A stretch of DNA of 64,000 bases from Sabulicella glaciei (lineage in GTDB: Bacteria > Pseudomonadota > Alphaproteobacteria > Acetobacterales > Acetobacteraceae), in contig NZ_JAPFQI010000001.1 of NCBI RefSeq assembly GCF_026183895.1, forward strand, positions 1,021,510-1,085,509. The letters run 5' to 3'. Shown in pieces: positions 8,105 to 16,099 of this stretch (positions are counted from its first letter, which is position 1; each line of letters begins with the position of its first letter). Below the pieces are notes generated by a model. The model was not told the DNA's origin, ran no database searches, and saw only the letters and a list, made by a program, of their open reading frames with translations. Made by a program: the position numbers and the translations under genes.

Positions 8105-8620
8105 ATGACCCAAGATCTTTCCCTGCGCGCCGCATCCCGCTTCGCGGCGCTCGCATTCCTCGGCTCCCTTGTGCTTGCCGCTTCGGCACAGGTGGCCCTG
8201 CCGCTCTGGCCGGTGCCGGCGACCATGCAAAGCCTTGCGGTGCTGCTGCTTGGCGCCCTGGGCGGCGGCCGCCTCGCTGCGTCCGCCGTCGCGCTCTACC
8301 TGATCGAAGGCGCGATGGGACTGCCGGTCTTCGCGAGTGGCATGGGCGGCCCTGCCGTGCTGGCCGGGCCGACAGCGGGCTACCTGCTCGGCTTCCTGCC
8401 TGCGGCTTGGCTGGCCGGGTACGCTGCGCGCGGCACGTGGTGGCGCCAGGGCGCGGCGCTTCTCGCCGCGCATCTCGTGCTTTTCGTGCCGGGCGTTCTG
8501 TGGCTCGCGGCCTATGTTGGGATGGAGAAGGCACTCTGGGCCGGCTTCGTCCTGTTCATCCCCGGGACGGCGCTGAAGACGGCGTTGGCTCTGGCTTCGC
8601 TGAAGGCGCTGCGGCGCTGA
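8105..8620 (+). CDS. bioY: biotin transporter BioY (S component)
   Basis: Integral membrane substrate-binding component of an energy-coupling-factor type biotin transporter, 171 residues with about six hydrophobic segments. Hallmarks are the LPLWPVPATMQSLAVLLLGALGG block, LYLIEGAMGLPVFASG, GPTAGYLLGF and FIPGTALKTALAL. These match the BioY consensus (biotin-contacting region and C-terminal Lys helix). No bioM/bioN ATPase or permease genes are in the window, so it may work alone, as described for some proteobacterial BioY proteins, or borrow distant subunits. Its last 65 bases overlap the convergent glycosyltransferase gene. Confidence 0.92.
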   Translation: MTQDLSLRAASRFAALAFLGSLVLAASAQVALPLWPVPATMQSLAVLLLGALGGGRLAASAVALYLIEGAMGLPVFASGMGGPAVLAGPTAGYLLGFLPAAWLAGYAARGTWWRQGAALLAAHLVLFVPGVLWLAAYVGMEKALWAGFVLFIPGTALKTALALASLKALRR

Positions 8621-9551
8621 GTGCCCCCGAGCCGAGCGCGAGGTAGGCAAGCCGCTTCATCTCGCGCCGGCTGTGGGTGATGGCCTGCAGGATCAGCCCA
8701 ACCGCGAAGGACAGCAACGCGGAAAGAATGAGTGCCGAGGCCAGCACCGCCGTCGGCAGGCGGGGCACCAGCCCCGTCTCAATGAACTCGAACACCACCG
8801 GCAGGCCGAGACCAAGTGCCACCACCGCCAGCAGCCCGGCGAGGATGGAGAAGAACTCGAAGGGCCGCTCCCGCTGCACCAGCACGCCGATCAGGCGCAG
8901 GATCACGAAGCCGTCGCGCCAAGTGGACAGCTTGCTGGTCGAACCTTCGGGCCGTTCGCCATAGGGCGCGGCGATTTCTCCAACCGGCAGGCGGAGCTCC
9001 AGCGCGTGGATCATCAGCTCCGTTTCGATCTCGAAACCGGCACTCATTGCAGGGAAGCTCTTCACGAAGCGGCGCGAGAACACCTTGTAGCCGGACAGCA
9101 TGTCGCGCGTCTGGGTGCCGAAGACGCGGCCGACCAGCCCGGTGAGCACCCGGTTGCCGAAACGGTGGCCGGGCCGATAGGCCCCGCCATGCCCCGTCTC
9201 CTCCCGTGCCGCGTTCACCATGTCGAACCGGCCTTCGGCCGCAGCGGCGATCAGAAGTGGCGCGGCGGATGCGTCGTAGGTCGCGTCGCCATCCACCATG
9301 ACGTACCAGTCCGCCTCGATGTCCGCGAACATGCGGCGGACCACGCTGCCCTTTCCGGGGCGGCTTTCGAAGCGCACCTCCGCCCTGGCCGCTCGGGCCA
9401 CCTCGGCAGTGCCGTCGGTCGAGTTGTTGTCGTAGACGTAGATCACGGCGCCGGGCAGCGCGGCCCGGAAGCCGCGTACGACTTCGGCCACGGTCAGCGC
9501 CTCGTTGTGGCAGGGAACGAGCACGGCGATGCGGGGAGTGGCGGGCGGCAT
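8556..9551 (-). CDS. GT2 family glycosyltransferase with C-terminal membrane anchor
   Basis: Protein of 331 residues. The N-terminal GT-A domain starts IAVLVPCHNEALTVAEVV. It contains YDNNSTDGTAEVA, the nucleotide-sugar metal motif region MVDGDATYDA, and the dolichyl-phosphate-mannosyltransferase-like block MLSGYKVFSRRFVKSFPAMSAGFEIETELMIHAL. Two hydrophobic segments follow at about residues 235-260 and 270-293. The family transfers a sugar to polyprenyl phosphate or another acceptor at the inner membrane. It is divergently transcribed from a GT-C-like polytopic protein, a natural partner that would use the lipid-linked sugar. The C-terminal 20 residues are Ala/Pro/Ser rich and overlap bioY. 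Confidence 0.87.
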   Translation of the reverse strand: MPPATPRIAVLVPCHNEALTVAEVVRGFRAALPGAVIYVYDNNSTDGTAEVARAARAEVRFESRPGKGSVVRRMFADIEADWYVMVDGDATYDASAAPLLIAAAAEGRFDMVNAAREETGHGGAYRPGHRFGNRVLTGLVGRVFGTQTRDMLSGYKVFSRRFVKSFPAMSAGFEIETELMIHALELRLPVGEIAAPYGERPEGSTSKLSTWRDGFVILRLIGVLVQRERPFEFFSILAGLLAVVALGLGLPVVFEFIETGLVPRLPTAVLASALILSALLSFAVGLILQAITHSRREMKRLAYLALGSGALSAAAPSAKPEPTPSSAPSRG

Positions 9552-9643
9552 GGAGGATCCTCACGCGGCTTCCGCCGCGAGCCCGATCGCTCTAGGCGAG
9601 CGGCCCAGGGGCCGCAAGCCCCGGTGCGCCCCCTACGCGGCGC

Positions 9644-9654
9644 CCGGATTCCGG
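9644..9654. promoter_or_regulatory. CCGGATTCCGG palindrome upstream of the GT-C-like gene
   Basis: An 11-base near-palindrome in the 117-base divergent gap, 14 bases before the start at 9669. The same core occurs at 45013-45023 upstream of the hydroxyacid dehydrogenase gene. It may be an operator for a shared regulator; chance cannot be excluded. Confidence 0.2.
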
Positions 9655-9668
9655 CTTATGGGGCGCCC

Positions 9669-11246
9669 ATGTCCGCCTCTCTCCTGCGGCGCGCCGACCG
9701 AGTCTGGCCGCTCCTGTTCCTCCTCTGCCTCCTGGCCGGCGGCGGCTTGTCCGTCGCACTGGGGACGGATCGAAACTGGGACTTGCAGAATTATCACCTC
9801 TACGCGCCCTTCGCTTGGCTGAACGGCCGGCTGTTCGAGGACGGCGCACCGGCACAGCTGCAAAGCTACTTCAACCCGTTCCTCAGCCTGCCCGTCTATG
9901 CGCTCTGGATGGGCCTCCAGGACTGGCCGCGCCTTTATGCCTTCGTGATGGGCCTGCCAGCCGGGGCCTTCGGTTTTCTGGTTGCGCGCATCGCCTGGGC
10001 GCATGCCTCGCCGCTCTTCGGACGCGGTGAGGCGGGGCTGACCGCCACCGCGCTCGCTGTCCTTGCGGGGCTGACGGGCGCGGCCGTCCTTCCGGGTGTC
10101 GGTCTCAGCGCCAACGATGTCGCAGCTGCCGTGCCGCTCGCCCTATCCTATCTGCTCGTGCTGCGGGAGGCCGAGCGGCGTGACGCGGGGGAACCGCCAC
10201 GCCTTAGGCGTCTTGCGGTCGCGGGGGCGGCAGCGGGGCTGGCGGCGGGACTCAAGCTGACCACTGTCATCTTCGCCGCGCCGATCGGGGTGATGATCCT
10301 CCTCCTGCTCGGGCTGCGCGCGGCGCTGGCGGCAGGCGCGGCGATGGGCGCGGGCTTCCTCCTTTTCTGGGCCCCGCACGCCCTCACCCTGTGGCGCGAG
10401 ACGGGGAACCCGCTTTTCCCCCTCTACAACCACGTCTTCCGCTCGCCGGACTTCCTGCTGCAAGCCCTCGCGGATGAACGCTTCCTGCCGCGCTCGCGCC
10501 TCCAGGCCCTGTTATACCCCTTCTGGTGGCTGAGGCCGACCACGAACCTGGTGACCGAGATTCGGATGCGCGATGCGCGCGTCGCCACCGGCTACATCGC
10601 CTTCCTGCTCGCCGTGCCGCTGCTGCTCTGGCGGCGGCCTCCGGGTGGGCGGCGGGCGGTGCTGCTGCTGATGGGCGTGACCGCGATCTCGTACCTCGCC
10701 TGGGCACGGATGTTCGGCATCTATCGCTACCTCGTGCTGCTGGAAGCGCTGTCGGTGATGCTGGTGATCGTCGCGCTCGGCCTCGCCTTCGGGCGTCGTC
10801 CGGTACCGGCGCTGGCGGTGCTCGGCCTCGTGGTGGGCGTGCTGCTCGGAACGACCGTGCATCCCAACTGGGGCCATGGGCGGCACGAGGCACGTCTCTT
10901 CCAGTCCGATCCCATCCCAGTGAAGCCCGGTGCGCTGGTGGTGACGCTCGACTGGGAGCCGCACGCCTATCTCGTGCCCTTCCTGCCTGCCGACGTGCGG
11001 GTGTTCGGACTACACACCAACTTCAACAACCCCGACCACGACCACGGCTTGAACCGCCGCATCCGCGCCGCGATCGCGGCCCATGATGGCCCGATCTGGG
11101 GTGTCGCGGGGCCGGGCACGCCTGAGGCGGCGCGCGTGGCCGTGTTGCGCGCGCATGGGCTGCAGGAAGCGGGCCCCTGCACCCTGGTCCGGACGAGCCT
11201 AGAGCGCGGCGGTCACCTCTTCTGCCCGTTGCGCCGCGCCGGCTAG
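9669..11246 (+). CDS. polytopic membrane protein, GT-C glycosyltransferase-like
   Basis: Protein of 525 residues, not matched to a precise subfamily. A signal-anchor-like first helix is followed by a periplasmic loop with TDRNWDLQNYHLYAPFAW. Acidic residues in this first large loop are typical of GT-C enzymes that use polyprenyl-phosphate sugars. About ten more hydrophobic segments follow up to residue 400. A soluble C-terminal part (about 405-525) holds LVVTLDWEPHAYLVPFLP and VFGLHTNFNNPDHDHGLNRR. The ATG at 9669 is preferred because upstream in-frame sequence is low-complexity antisense of the neighbouring gene. It is divergent from the GT2 gene and probably adds sugar to an envelope glycan or lipid; the C terminus overlaps the next gene by 48 bases. 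Confidence 0.7.
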   Translation: MSASLLRRADRVWPLLFLLCLLAGGGLSVALGTDRNWDLQNYHLYAPFAWLNGRLFEDGAPAQLQSYFNPFLSLPVYALWMGLQDWPRLYAFVMGLPAGAFGFLVARIAWAHASPLFGRGEAGLTATALAVLAGLTGAAVLPGVGLSANDVAAAVPLALSYLLVLREAERRDAGEPPRLRRLAVAGAAAGLAAGLKLTTVIFAAPIGVMILLLLGLRAALAAGAAMGAGFLLFWAPHALTLWRETGNPLFPLYNHVFRSPDFLLQALADERFLPRSRLQALLYPFWWLRPTTNLVTEIRMRDARVATGYIAFLLAVPLLLWRRPPGGRRAVLLLMGVTAISYLAWARMFGIYRYLVLLEALSVMLVIVALGLAFGRRPVPALAVLGLVVGVLLGTTVHPNWGHGRHEARLFQSDPIPVKPGALVVTLDWEPHAYLVPFLPADVRVFGLHTNFNNPDHDHGLNRRIRAAIAAHDGPIWGVAGPGTPEAARVAVLRAHGLQEAGPCTLVRTSLERGGHLFCPLRRAG

Positions 11247-12365
11247 GCGCCACGCCGCTGAGGGCGCGACCCAGGCCAAGGCACCCGCGACGAACACCGC
11301 CTCCACCCCGCCCTCCGGCCGCAGCAGGGCGAGGTCGCCGCGCAGCCCCTCGGCGATGCGGCCTCGGTCGGCAAGGCCGAGGGCGCGCGCCGGGTTCTCC
11401 GAGACCAGCGCCCATGCGGCGGCGAGGTCGAGCACGCCGCGCGCGGCCAGGCGGAACGGCGCCTCGGCCAGTGCAAGCCAGTGATAGTCGCTGGCCAGCA
11501 CGGAAACGAGGCCGCGCTCCGCGAGCGGCGCCGCGCTGGCCCAGCCGAGGTGGCTGCCGCCGCGCACCACGTTGGGCGCGCCCATGACCACCGCCTCCCC
11601 CGCTCGCCGCGCCTCCTCCGCCACGGCTTCCGCCATCGGGAACTCGCAGATGGTGGCGCCGAGGCCGCGGAACTGCCGTCGATCCTCCGTCGTGGCGTCA
11701 TCATGGGAGAGCATGGGGATGCCCGCCCGGCGCGCGGCTTCCGCCATGCGGGCGCGCGAGGCCGGCACCTCGGGACGGCGCGCGGCGGCGCCCAGCGCGA
11801 GGCGGCGGAACGCCTCCTCCGTCACCCCGGCACGGCCCGCGTACTTGCCCAACTGCTTTGGGTCGTCCAGCTGCCGAAGGATGCCGGGCGTATGGTCGTT
11901 GAAGCCGAGCAGGGCGACGGCACCTTCCTCGATCGCGGCCAGCGCGTAAGGTTCGGCGTCGAGGTTGTCGGCCTCGAAGCGGAGGTGGATGTGCAGATCG
12001 GGGCCAAGCGGCGGGTCGCGCAGCGCCGCCAGCAGGTCGCAGAACACGGGCAGTGAGCGCAGCCCCGGCTCCCAGGATAGAGTCACGCCGAGAAAGGCGG
12101 TCGTGATCCCGGCGGCGAGGATCTGCGAGGCTGCATCGCGCAAGGCGAAGGCGGCCGGGAAATCCACCCCGGGCCGCGGCTGGAGGCATCGTTCATGCGC
12201 GTCGCCGTGGATGTCCACGATGCCCGGCAGGACCAGCAGGCCGCGCGCGTCGAAGCCGCTCCCCCCCGCCCCGGGTACGATCCGCCCATCGGATACGCCG
12301 ACCTCGCTCACGGACAGCCGTCCGCCGCGAAGCACCGCGCCGCCGCGAATGGTCCAATTCGCCAT
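11199..12365 (-). CDS. second PhnM-like amidohydrolase (RPnTP diphosphatase family)
   Basis: Amidohydrolase of 388 residues related to PhnM, the enzyme that splits diphosphate from alpha-D-ribose 1-methylphosphonate 5-triphosphate. The metal motif here is DIHGDAHER (His53, Asp55) in place of the LHTDNLE of the canonical PhnM at 17534. Other PhnM blocks are present: GITTAFLGVTLSWEPGLR, LSHDDATTEDRRQF, EFPMAEAVAEEARRAG, GAPNVVRGGSHLGW and LASDYHWLAL. It is transcribed with phnF (stop and start adjoin at 12365), away from phnG-M. It may act on a different phosphonate-derived nucleotide, or be a paralogue of reduced importance. Family confidence is high, reaction uncertain. Confidence 0.82.
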   Translation of the reverse strand: MANWTIRGGAVLRGGRLSVSEVGVSDGRIVPGAGGSGFDARGLLVLPGIVDIHGDAHERCLQPRPGVDFPAAFALRDAASQILAAGITTAFLGVTLSWEPGLRSLPVFCDLLAALRDPPLGPDLHIHLRFEADNLDAEPYALAAIEEGAVALLGFNDHTPGILRQLDDPKQLGKYAGRAGVTEEAFRRLALGAAARRPEVPASRARMAEAARRAGIPMLSHDDATTEDRRQFRGLGATICEFPMAEAVAEEARRAGEAVVMGAPNVVRGGSHLGWASAAPLAERGLVSVLASDYHWLALAEAPFRLAARGVLDLAAAWALVSENPARALGLADRGRIAEGLRGDLALLRPEGGVEAVFVAGALAWVAPSAAWRLAGAAQRAEEVTAAL

Positions 12366-13090
12366 CAGGCGTCTCCGACGACGAGTTGCGTGCGCCCCGC
12401 CGCGTATCGCGTGATCGTCGCATCCACTGGCCGCCCATCGGGATCGACATTCAGCGCCTCGCTCACCAGCACGGGCCGGGCGCGGGACTGGACCAGCAGC
12501 ATAGCCTCCTCCGCTGTCGGCATCCTGGCCGTGATGCGGGTGACGCGGCGGCGGTAATCCGGCACGCCGGACGCCGCCAGCGCGGCGGTGATGGATGGGT
12601 TCTCGCGCAGCTGCGCCGCGATGCGAGGAAACCGGGCGAGCGGGAAATGGTGCGCGCCCAGGGCCACGGGGCGGCCATCCGCCATCGCGATGCGTTCGGC
12701 CATCACGACCCGTGCGCCTTTCCGCAGATCCAGCATCTCGCGGATGCGCGGCTCCGGCTCGATCTCCGCGAGGCGGACGAGCTGCCCGGCCGGCTCGCGG
12801 TTCTGGGAGCGGATGATCTCGCTGAAGCGGGTGCGCGTGCCGAGCGGGTAGTCGAGCACGTCCTCCGCCACGAAGGAGCCGCGCCCCTGCTCAACCCGCA
12901 CGAGGCCGCGCGCCTCCAATGACTCCATCGCGCGCCGCAGCGTGTGGCGGTTGACCCCGAACCGCGCCGACAGCTCGGCCTCGGTGGGCAGGCGGTCCCC
13001 TGGGGCGTGGATGCCCGAAGTGATGTCAGCTTCGATCCGCCCGGCAATCTGGCGCCAGAGCGCCACGCCCGCCGCGCGGTCAAGCGTCAC
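12365..13090 (-). CDS. phnF: GntR/HutC-family transcriptional regulator PhnF
   Basis: Probable repressor of the phosphonate operon, 241 residues, the same length as E. coli PhnF. The N-terminal winged helix (about 1-75) reads GVALWRQIAGRIEADI, then PGDRLPTEAELSARFGVNRHTLRRAMESLEARGLV and EQGRGSFVA. The UTRA effector domain follows, with REMLDLRKGARVVMAERI and FPLARFPRI. GTG 13090 is preferred because it gives the family-like MTLDRAAGVALWRQ; a TTG at 13105 is also possible and neither has a good ribosome site. It is divergent from phnG across 81 bases carrying a HutC-type palindrome, so it likely controls both directions. Confidence 0.88.
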   Translation of the reverse strand: MTLDRAAGVALWRQIAGRIEADITSGIHAPGDRLPTEAELSARFGVNRHTLRRAMESLEARGLVRVEQGRGSFVAEDVLDYPLGTRTRFSEIIRSQNREPAGQLVRLAEIEPEPRIREMLDLRKGARVVMAERIAMADGRPVALGAHHFPLARFPRIAAQLRENPSITAALAASGVPDYRRRVTRITARMPTAEEAMLLVQSRARPVLVSEALNVDPDGRPVDATITRYAAGRTQLVVGDA

Positions 13091-13133
13091 GGAATCTTCA
13101 ACCAATTTGGGCGCCCCCCCGGCGAGAACTGCG

Positions 13134-13169
13134 TTGACCCTACAGAAGCTCCTGTGTAGCTGTCTAGAC
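13134..13169 (+). promoter_or_regulatory. phnG promoter region with HutC-type operator GTCTAGAC
   Basis: A possible -35 TTGACC lies at 13134-13139 with a weak -10 around 13157-13162 (TAGCTG). The perfect palindrome GTCTAGAC at 13162-13169 fits the HutC-subfamily consensus GTMTAKAC exactly and ends two bases before the phnG ATG. A partial copy, CTGTGTAG, lies just upstream (13152-13159). No ribosome site precedes phnG, so the mRNA may be leaderless, starting near 13170. A repressor bound here would block initiation. Confidence 0.55.
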
Positions 13170-13171
13170 CA

Positions 13172-13594
13172 ATGGCAACCCGACCCGAATGGATCTCGGT
13201 CCTGGCTCGTGCCTCGGCAGAAGAGATCGGAAGCCTCGCAGGCCCGCTCCCCCCCTACCGCAGGCTGCGAGGGCCGGAGACCGGCCTGACCATGCTCCGC
13301 GGCCGGGCTGGCGGCGCTGGCGCCGTGTTCAATCTCGGCGAGGCCACCGCGACGCGGTGCACCGTCGCCCTTCCTGACGGAACGCTGGGCCATGGCTGGC
13401 GCCTCGGCCGGGACCGCCATGCCGCCGAGGTGGCAGCGGTGATGGATGCCCTGCTGCAAGGGGCCGAAGGCGAGGCGTGGCATGCGCGCGTCGTGGCCCC
13501 GCTGGCCGAGGCGCAGCGCGCGGCACGGGAGCAGAAATCCCGCCGTGCCGCAGCAACCGCCGTGCGATTTTCCACCCTCGGGACGATGCGATGA
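13172..13594 (+). CDS. phnG: carbon-phosphorus lyase complex subunit PhnG
   Basis: First gene of the C-P lyase operon, 140 residues. With PhnI and PhnH it attaches methylphosphonate-type substrates to ribose by displacing adenine from ATP. Family features include RPEWISVLARA near the start, YRRLRGPETGLTMLRGRAGGAGAVFNLGEAT, TRCTVALPDGTLGHGWRLGRDRHAAEVAAVMDALL and the ATAVRFSTLGTMR end. The length is close to E. coli PhnG (150). The stop overlaps the phnH start (ATGA). The ATG is two bases from the putative operator and lacks a ribosome site. Confidence 0.95.
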   Translation: MATRPEWISVLARASAEEIGSLAGPLPPYRRLRGPETGLTMLRGRAGGAGAVFNLGEATATRCTVALPDGTLGHGWRLGRDRHAAEVAAVMDALLQGAEGEAWHARVVAPLAEAQRAAREQKSRRAAATAVRFSTLGTMR

Positions 13595-14157
13595 AGCCCG
13601 GTTTTCACGACCCCGTGCTGGATGCGCAAGCCTGCTTCCGCGCCGCGATGGAGGCCATGGCCCGTCCCGGCCGCGTGCAGGAGATCGTCCCGCCCGAGGG
13701 CATTCCCAATGCGCTGGATCCGGCCGCTGCCGCGCTGCTGCTGACGCTGGTCGACGCCGACACGCCGTTCTGGACCGATGCGGGTGAGGAGACGCGCGGC
13801 TGGATCGCCTTTCATTGTGGCGCCCCGCTCGTCCCCCCTGGCGACGCCGCCTTCGCGGTCGTCACGGGTGCCCTTCCCCCGCTTTCCCTGTTCCGCGAAG
13901 GCACGGACGAGGCGCCGCAGGACGGCACGACGGTGATCCTCCAGCTTCGGCACCTGGTCCCTGGGGAGGGCTGGCGTCTGTTGGGGCCCGGCATCGAGAC
14001 GGAGCATCGCCTACGCGTGGACGGGCTGCCCGAGGGCTTTGCCACCTCCTGGGACGCGCGGCGCGCGGCCTTCCCGCGTGGAGTGGACCTGTTCCTGTGC
14101 GCCGGCACGCGGTTCGCCGCCCTGCCGCGCACCGTCCGCATCGAGGAGCATGGCTGA
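13591..14157 (+). CDS. phnH: phosphonate C-P lyase subunit PhnH
   Basis: 188 residues (E. coli PhnH is 194). The N terminus KPGFHDPVLDAQACFRAAMEAMARPGRV is the highly conserved PhnH opening. DAAAALLLTLVDADTPFW, RGWIAFHCGAPLV and the late GFATSWDARRAAFPRGVDLFLC also match. It is a PLP-transferase-like fold without cofactor, structural in the PhnGHIJ core. The ATG at 13591 is chosen because it begins the family N terminus and overlaps the phnG stop; a longer frame from 13477 is antisense-like extension. Confidence 0.94.
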   Translation: MKPGFHDPVLDAQACFRAAMEAMARPGRVQEIVPPEGIPNALDPAAAALLLTLVDADTPFWTDAGEETRGWIAFHCGAPLVPPGDAAFAVVTGALPPLSLFREGTDEAPQDGTTVILQLRHLVPGEGWRLLGPGIETEHRLRVDGLPEGFATSWDARRAAFPRGVDLFLCAGTRFAALPRTVRIEEHG

Positions 14158-15257
14158 TGTATGTCGCGGTGAAAGGCGGCGACGCGGCGATCGAGGCGGC
14201 GCATCGCTGGCTGGCACATGAGCGGCGTGGCGACACTGCCCTGCCAGAGATCACGGCCGCGCAGCTGCGCGAGCAGATGGCACTGGCCGTGGATCGCGTG
14301 ATGGCGGAAGGAAGCTGCCTCGACCGCGACCTCGCGGCGTTGGCGCTGAAGCAGTCGCGTGGCGACGCGGTGGAAGCCGCCTTCCTGCTGCGCGCCTACC
14401 GCAACACGCTGCCGCGCTTCATGGCGGCCGAACCGCTCGATACCGGGGCGATGCAGGCGCGCCGGCGCATCAGCGCCACCTACAAGGACCTGCCGGGCGG
14501 ACAGGTCCTGGGGCCGACCTTCGACTACACGCACCGCCTGCTGGATTTCGCGCTGGCCGCGGAGGGCGCCGCGCTTCCCGCGCCCGAGGAGGACGCGGAA
14601 GGGACCGGCCCGATGCCGCAGGTCACCGGCTTCCTCGCCGGCGAGGGGCTGATGCGCGAGGAGGTGCCGGAGGAGGGCGGAGCGCCGCCCGACCTGACGC
14701 GCGAGCCGCCCTCCTTCCCCGCATCGCGCCCGCTGCGCCTGCAGGCGCTGGCGCGTGGCGACGAGGGCTTCCTGCTCGGCCTCGGCTATTCCACCCAGCG
14801 CGGCTACGGCAATGCCCATCCCTTCGTCGCCGAACTGCGCGTCGGCGAGGTGGAGGTTTTGGTCGAGCCGCCGGAACTGGGCTTCGCCATCTCCATCGGT
14901 GAGGTGACGGTGACCGAATGTCAGATGGCGACGCAGTTCGCCGGATCGCGCGAGGAGCCGCCGCAATTCACCCGCGGTTACGGGCTCATTCCCGGCCAGA
15001 ACGAGCGCAAGGCGATGGCGATGGCGCTGGTGGACCGGGCGCTCATGGCGCGGGAGCTGGGCGAGGAGGCCACCGCCCCCGCCCAGGACGAGGAATTCGT
15101 CCTGCTCCATTCCGACAACGTGGAGGCGACGGGCTTCGTCGAGCACCTGAAGCTGCCGCACCACGTGGATTTCCAGAGCGAACTGGAAAAGCTCCGTTCC
15201 ATCCGCCGCCGCTGGGAAGCCGAGCGCATCGCGGCGCGAAAGGAAGCGGCCGAATGA
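14157..15257 (+). CDS. phnI: carbon-phosphorus lyase complex subunit PhnI
   Basis: Nucleosidase-type core subunit of 366 residues (E. coli 354). It begins MYVAVKGGDAAIEAAHRWLA and carries ALKQSRGDAVEAAFLLRAYRNTLPR and RRRISATYKDLPGGQVLGPTFDYTHRLLDF. GLGYSTQRGYGNAHPFVAELR, ISIGEVTVTECQMA, FTRGYGLIPGQNERKAMAMALVDRAL and LLHSDNVEATGFVEHLKLPHHVDFQSEL follow, the last with the conserved His-rich metal region. The start overlaps the phnH stop by one base (TGATG). In the complex it catalyses loss of adenine and phosphonate attachment to ribose triphosphate. Confidence 0.97.
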   Translation: MYVAVKGGDAAIEAAHRWLAHERRGDTALPEITAAQLREQMALAVDRVMAEGSCLDRDLAALALKQSRGDAVEAAFLLRAYRNTLPRFMAAEPLDTGAMQARRRISATYKDLPGGQVLGPTFDYTHRLLDFALAAEGAALPAPEEDAEGTGPMPQVTGFLAGEGLMREEVPEEGGAPPDLTREPPSFPASRPLRLQALARGDEGFLLGLGYSTQRGYGNAHPFVAELRVGEVEVLVEPPELGFAISIGEVTVTECQMATQFAGSREEPPQFTRGYGLIPGQNERKAMAMALVDRALMARELGEEATAPAQDEEFVLLHSDNVEATGFVEHLKLPHHVDFQSELEKLRSIRRRWEAERIAARKEAAE

Positions 15258-16099
15258 GCGCGGCGGTGCAGGAAGCAGGCGGCTACAACTTCGCCTATCT
15301 GGACGAGGCGACGAAGCGGATGATCCGCCGCGCCATCCTCAAGGGCCTCGCCATTCCCGGCCACCAGATCCCCTTCGGCGCGCGCGAGATGCCGCTGCCC
15401 TATGGCTGGGGCACGGGCGGCATCCAGGTGACGGCATCGGTCCTTGGTCCGCGCGACCGTCTGAAGGTGATCGACCAGGGCGCGGACGACACCACCAACG
15501 CTGTCTCCATCCGCCGTTTCTTCCAGCGCGTCGCGGGGGTGAAGGTGACGACGCGCACGGCGGAGGCGACGGTGATCCAGACGCGCCACCGCATTCCGGA
15601 GCGCCCCCTCACCGAAGGACAGGTCCTCGTCTTCCAGGTGCCGATGCCCGAGCCGCTGTTCCGGCTGGAGCCGCGCCTCGCCGAAACGCGGCGCCTCCAC
15701 GCGCTGGGCGACTATTCCCTCGCGCAGCTTCGCCTCTACGAGGACATCGCGCGGCAGGGGGAGACGGGTTCCTCCTACAATCATCCGGTGATGGTGAACG
15801 GGCGCTACCTGATGTCGCCCTCGCCCATCCCCGGCTACGACAATCCGAAGCTTCACCGCAGCGCCGCGATCCTGCTCTTCGGTGCGGGGCGGGAGAAGAA
15901 GATCTACGCCGTCCCGCCCTGGACGGAGGTGAGTTCGCTCGATTTCGACGACCACCCCTTCCGGCCGATGCTGGCCGCCGCGCCCTGCGCCTTCTGCGGC
16001 AGCCGCGACAGCTACAAGGACGAGATCGTATCCGATGATCGCGGCGGGCGGGTCTTCGTCTGCTCCGACACGGACCATTGCCGGGAGAACCAGCGATGA
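15254..16099 (+). CDS. phnJ: C-P lyase catalytic subunit PhnJ (radical SAM-type [4Fe-4S])
   Basis: 281 residues, the subunit that breaks the carbon-phosphorus bond with S-adenosylmethionine. The four cysteines Cys245, Cys248 ([12 protein letters not shown]), Cys270 ([10 protein letters not shown]) and Cys276 have the same spacing as Cys241/244/266/272 of E. coli PhnJ. Three of these bind the cluster and the last is the radical-bearing Cys. Other conserved stretches are [45 protein letters not shown] and [27 protein letters not shown]. It overlaps phnI by four bases (ATGA). Confidence 0.98.
   Translation: MSAAVQEAGGYNFAYLDEATKRMIRRAILKGLAIPGHQIPFGAREMPLPYGWGTGGIQVTASVLGPRDRLKVIDQGADDTTNAVSIRRFFQRVAGVKVTTRTAEATVIQTRHRIPERPLTEGQVLVFQVPMPEPLFRLEPRLAETRRLHALGDYSLAQLRLYEDIARQGETGSSYNHPVMVNGRYLMSPSPIPGYDNPKLHRSAAILLFGAGREKKIYAVPPWTEVSSLDFDDHPFRPMLAAAPCAFCGSRDSYKDEIVSDDRGGRVFVCSDTDHCRENQR

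Noticed and set aside
8673-9668. N-terminal extension of the GT-C-like gene on the plus strand
   Set aside because: It is antisense to the GT2 glycosyltransferase and of low complexity; the signal-anchor helix begins at the 9669 ATG.
12944-13289. Short open frames across the phnF-phnG divergent region
   Set aside because: They run antisense to phnF codons and over the operator; no ribosome sites and no conserved sequence.
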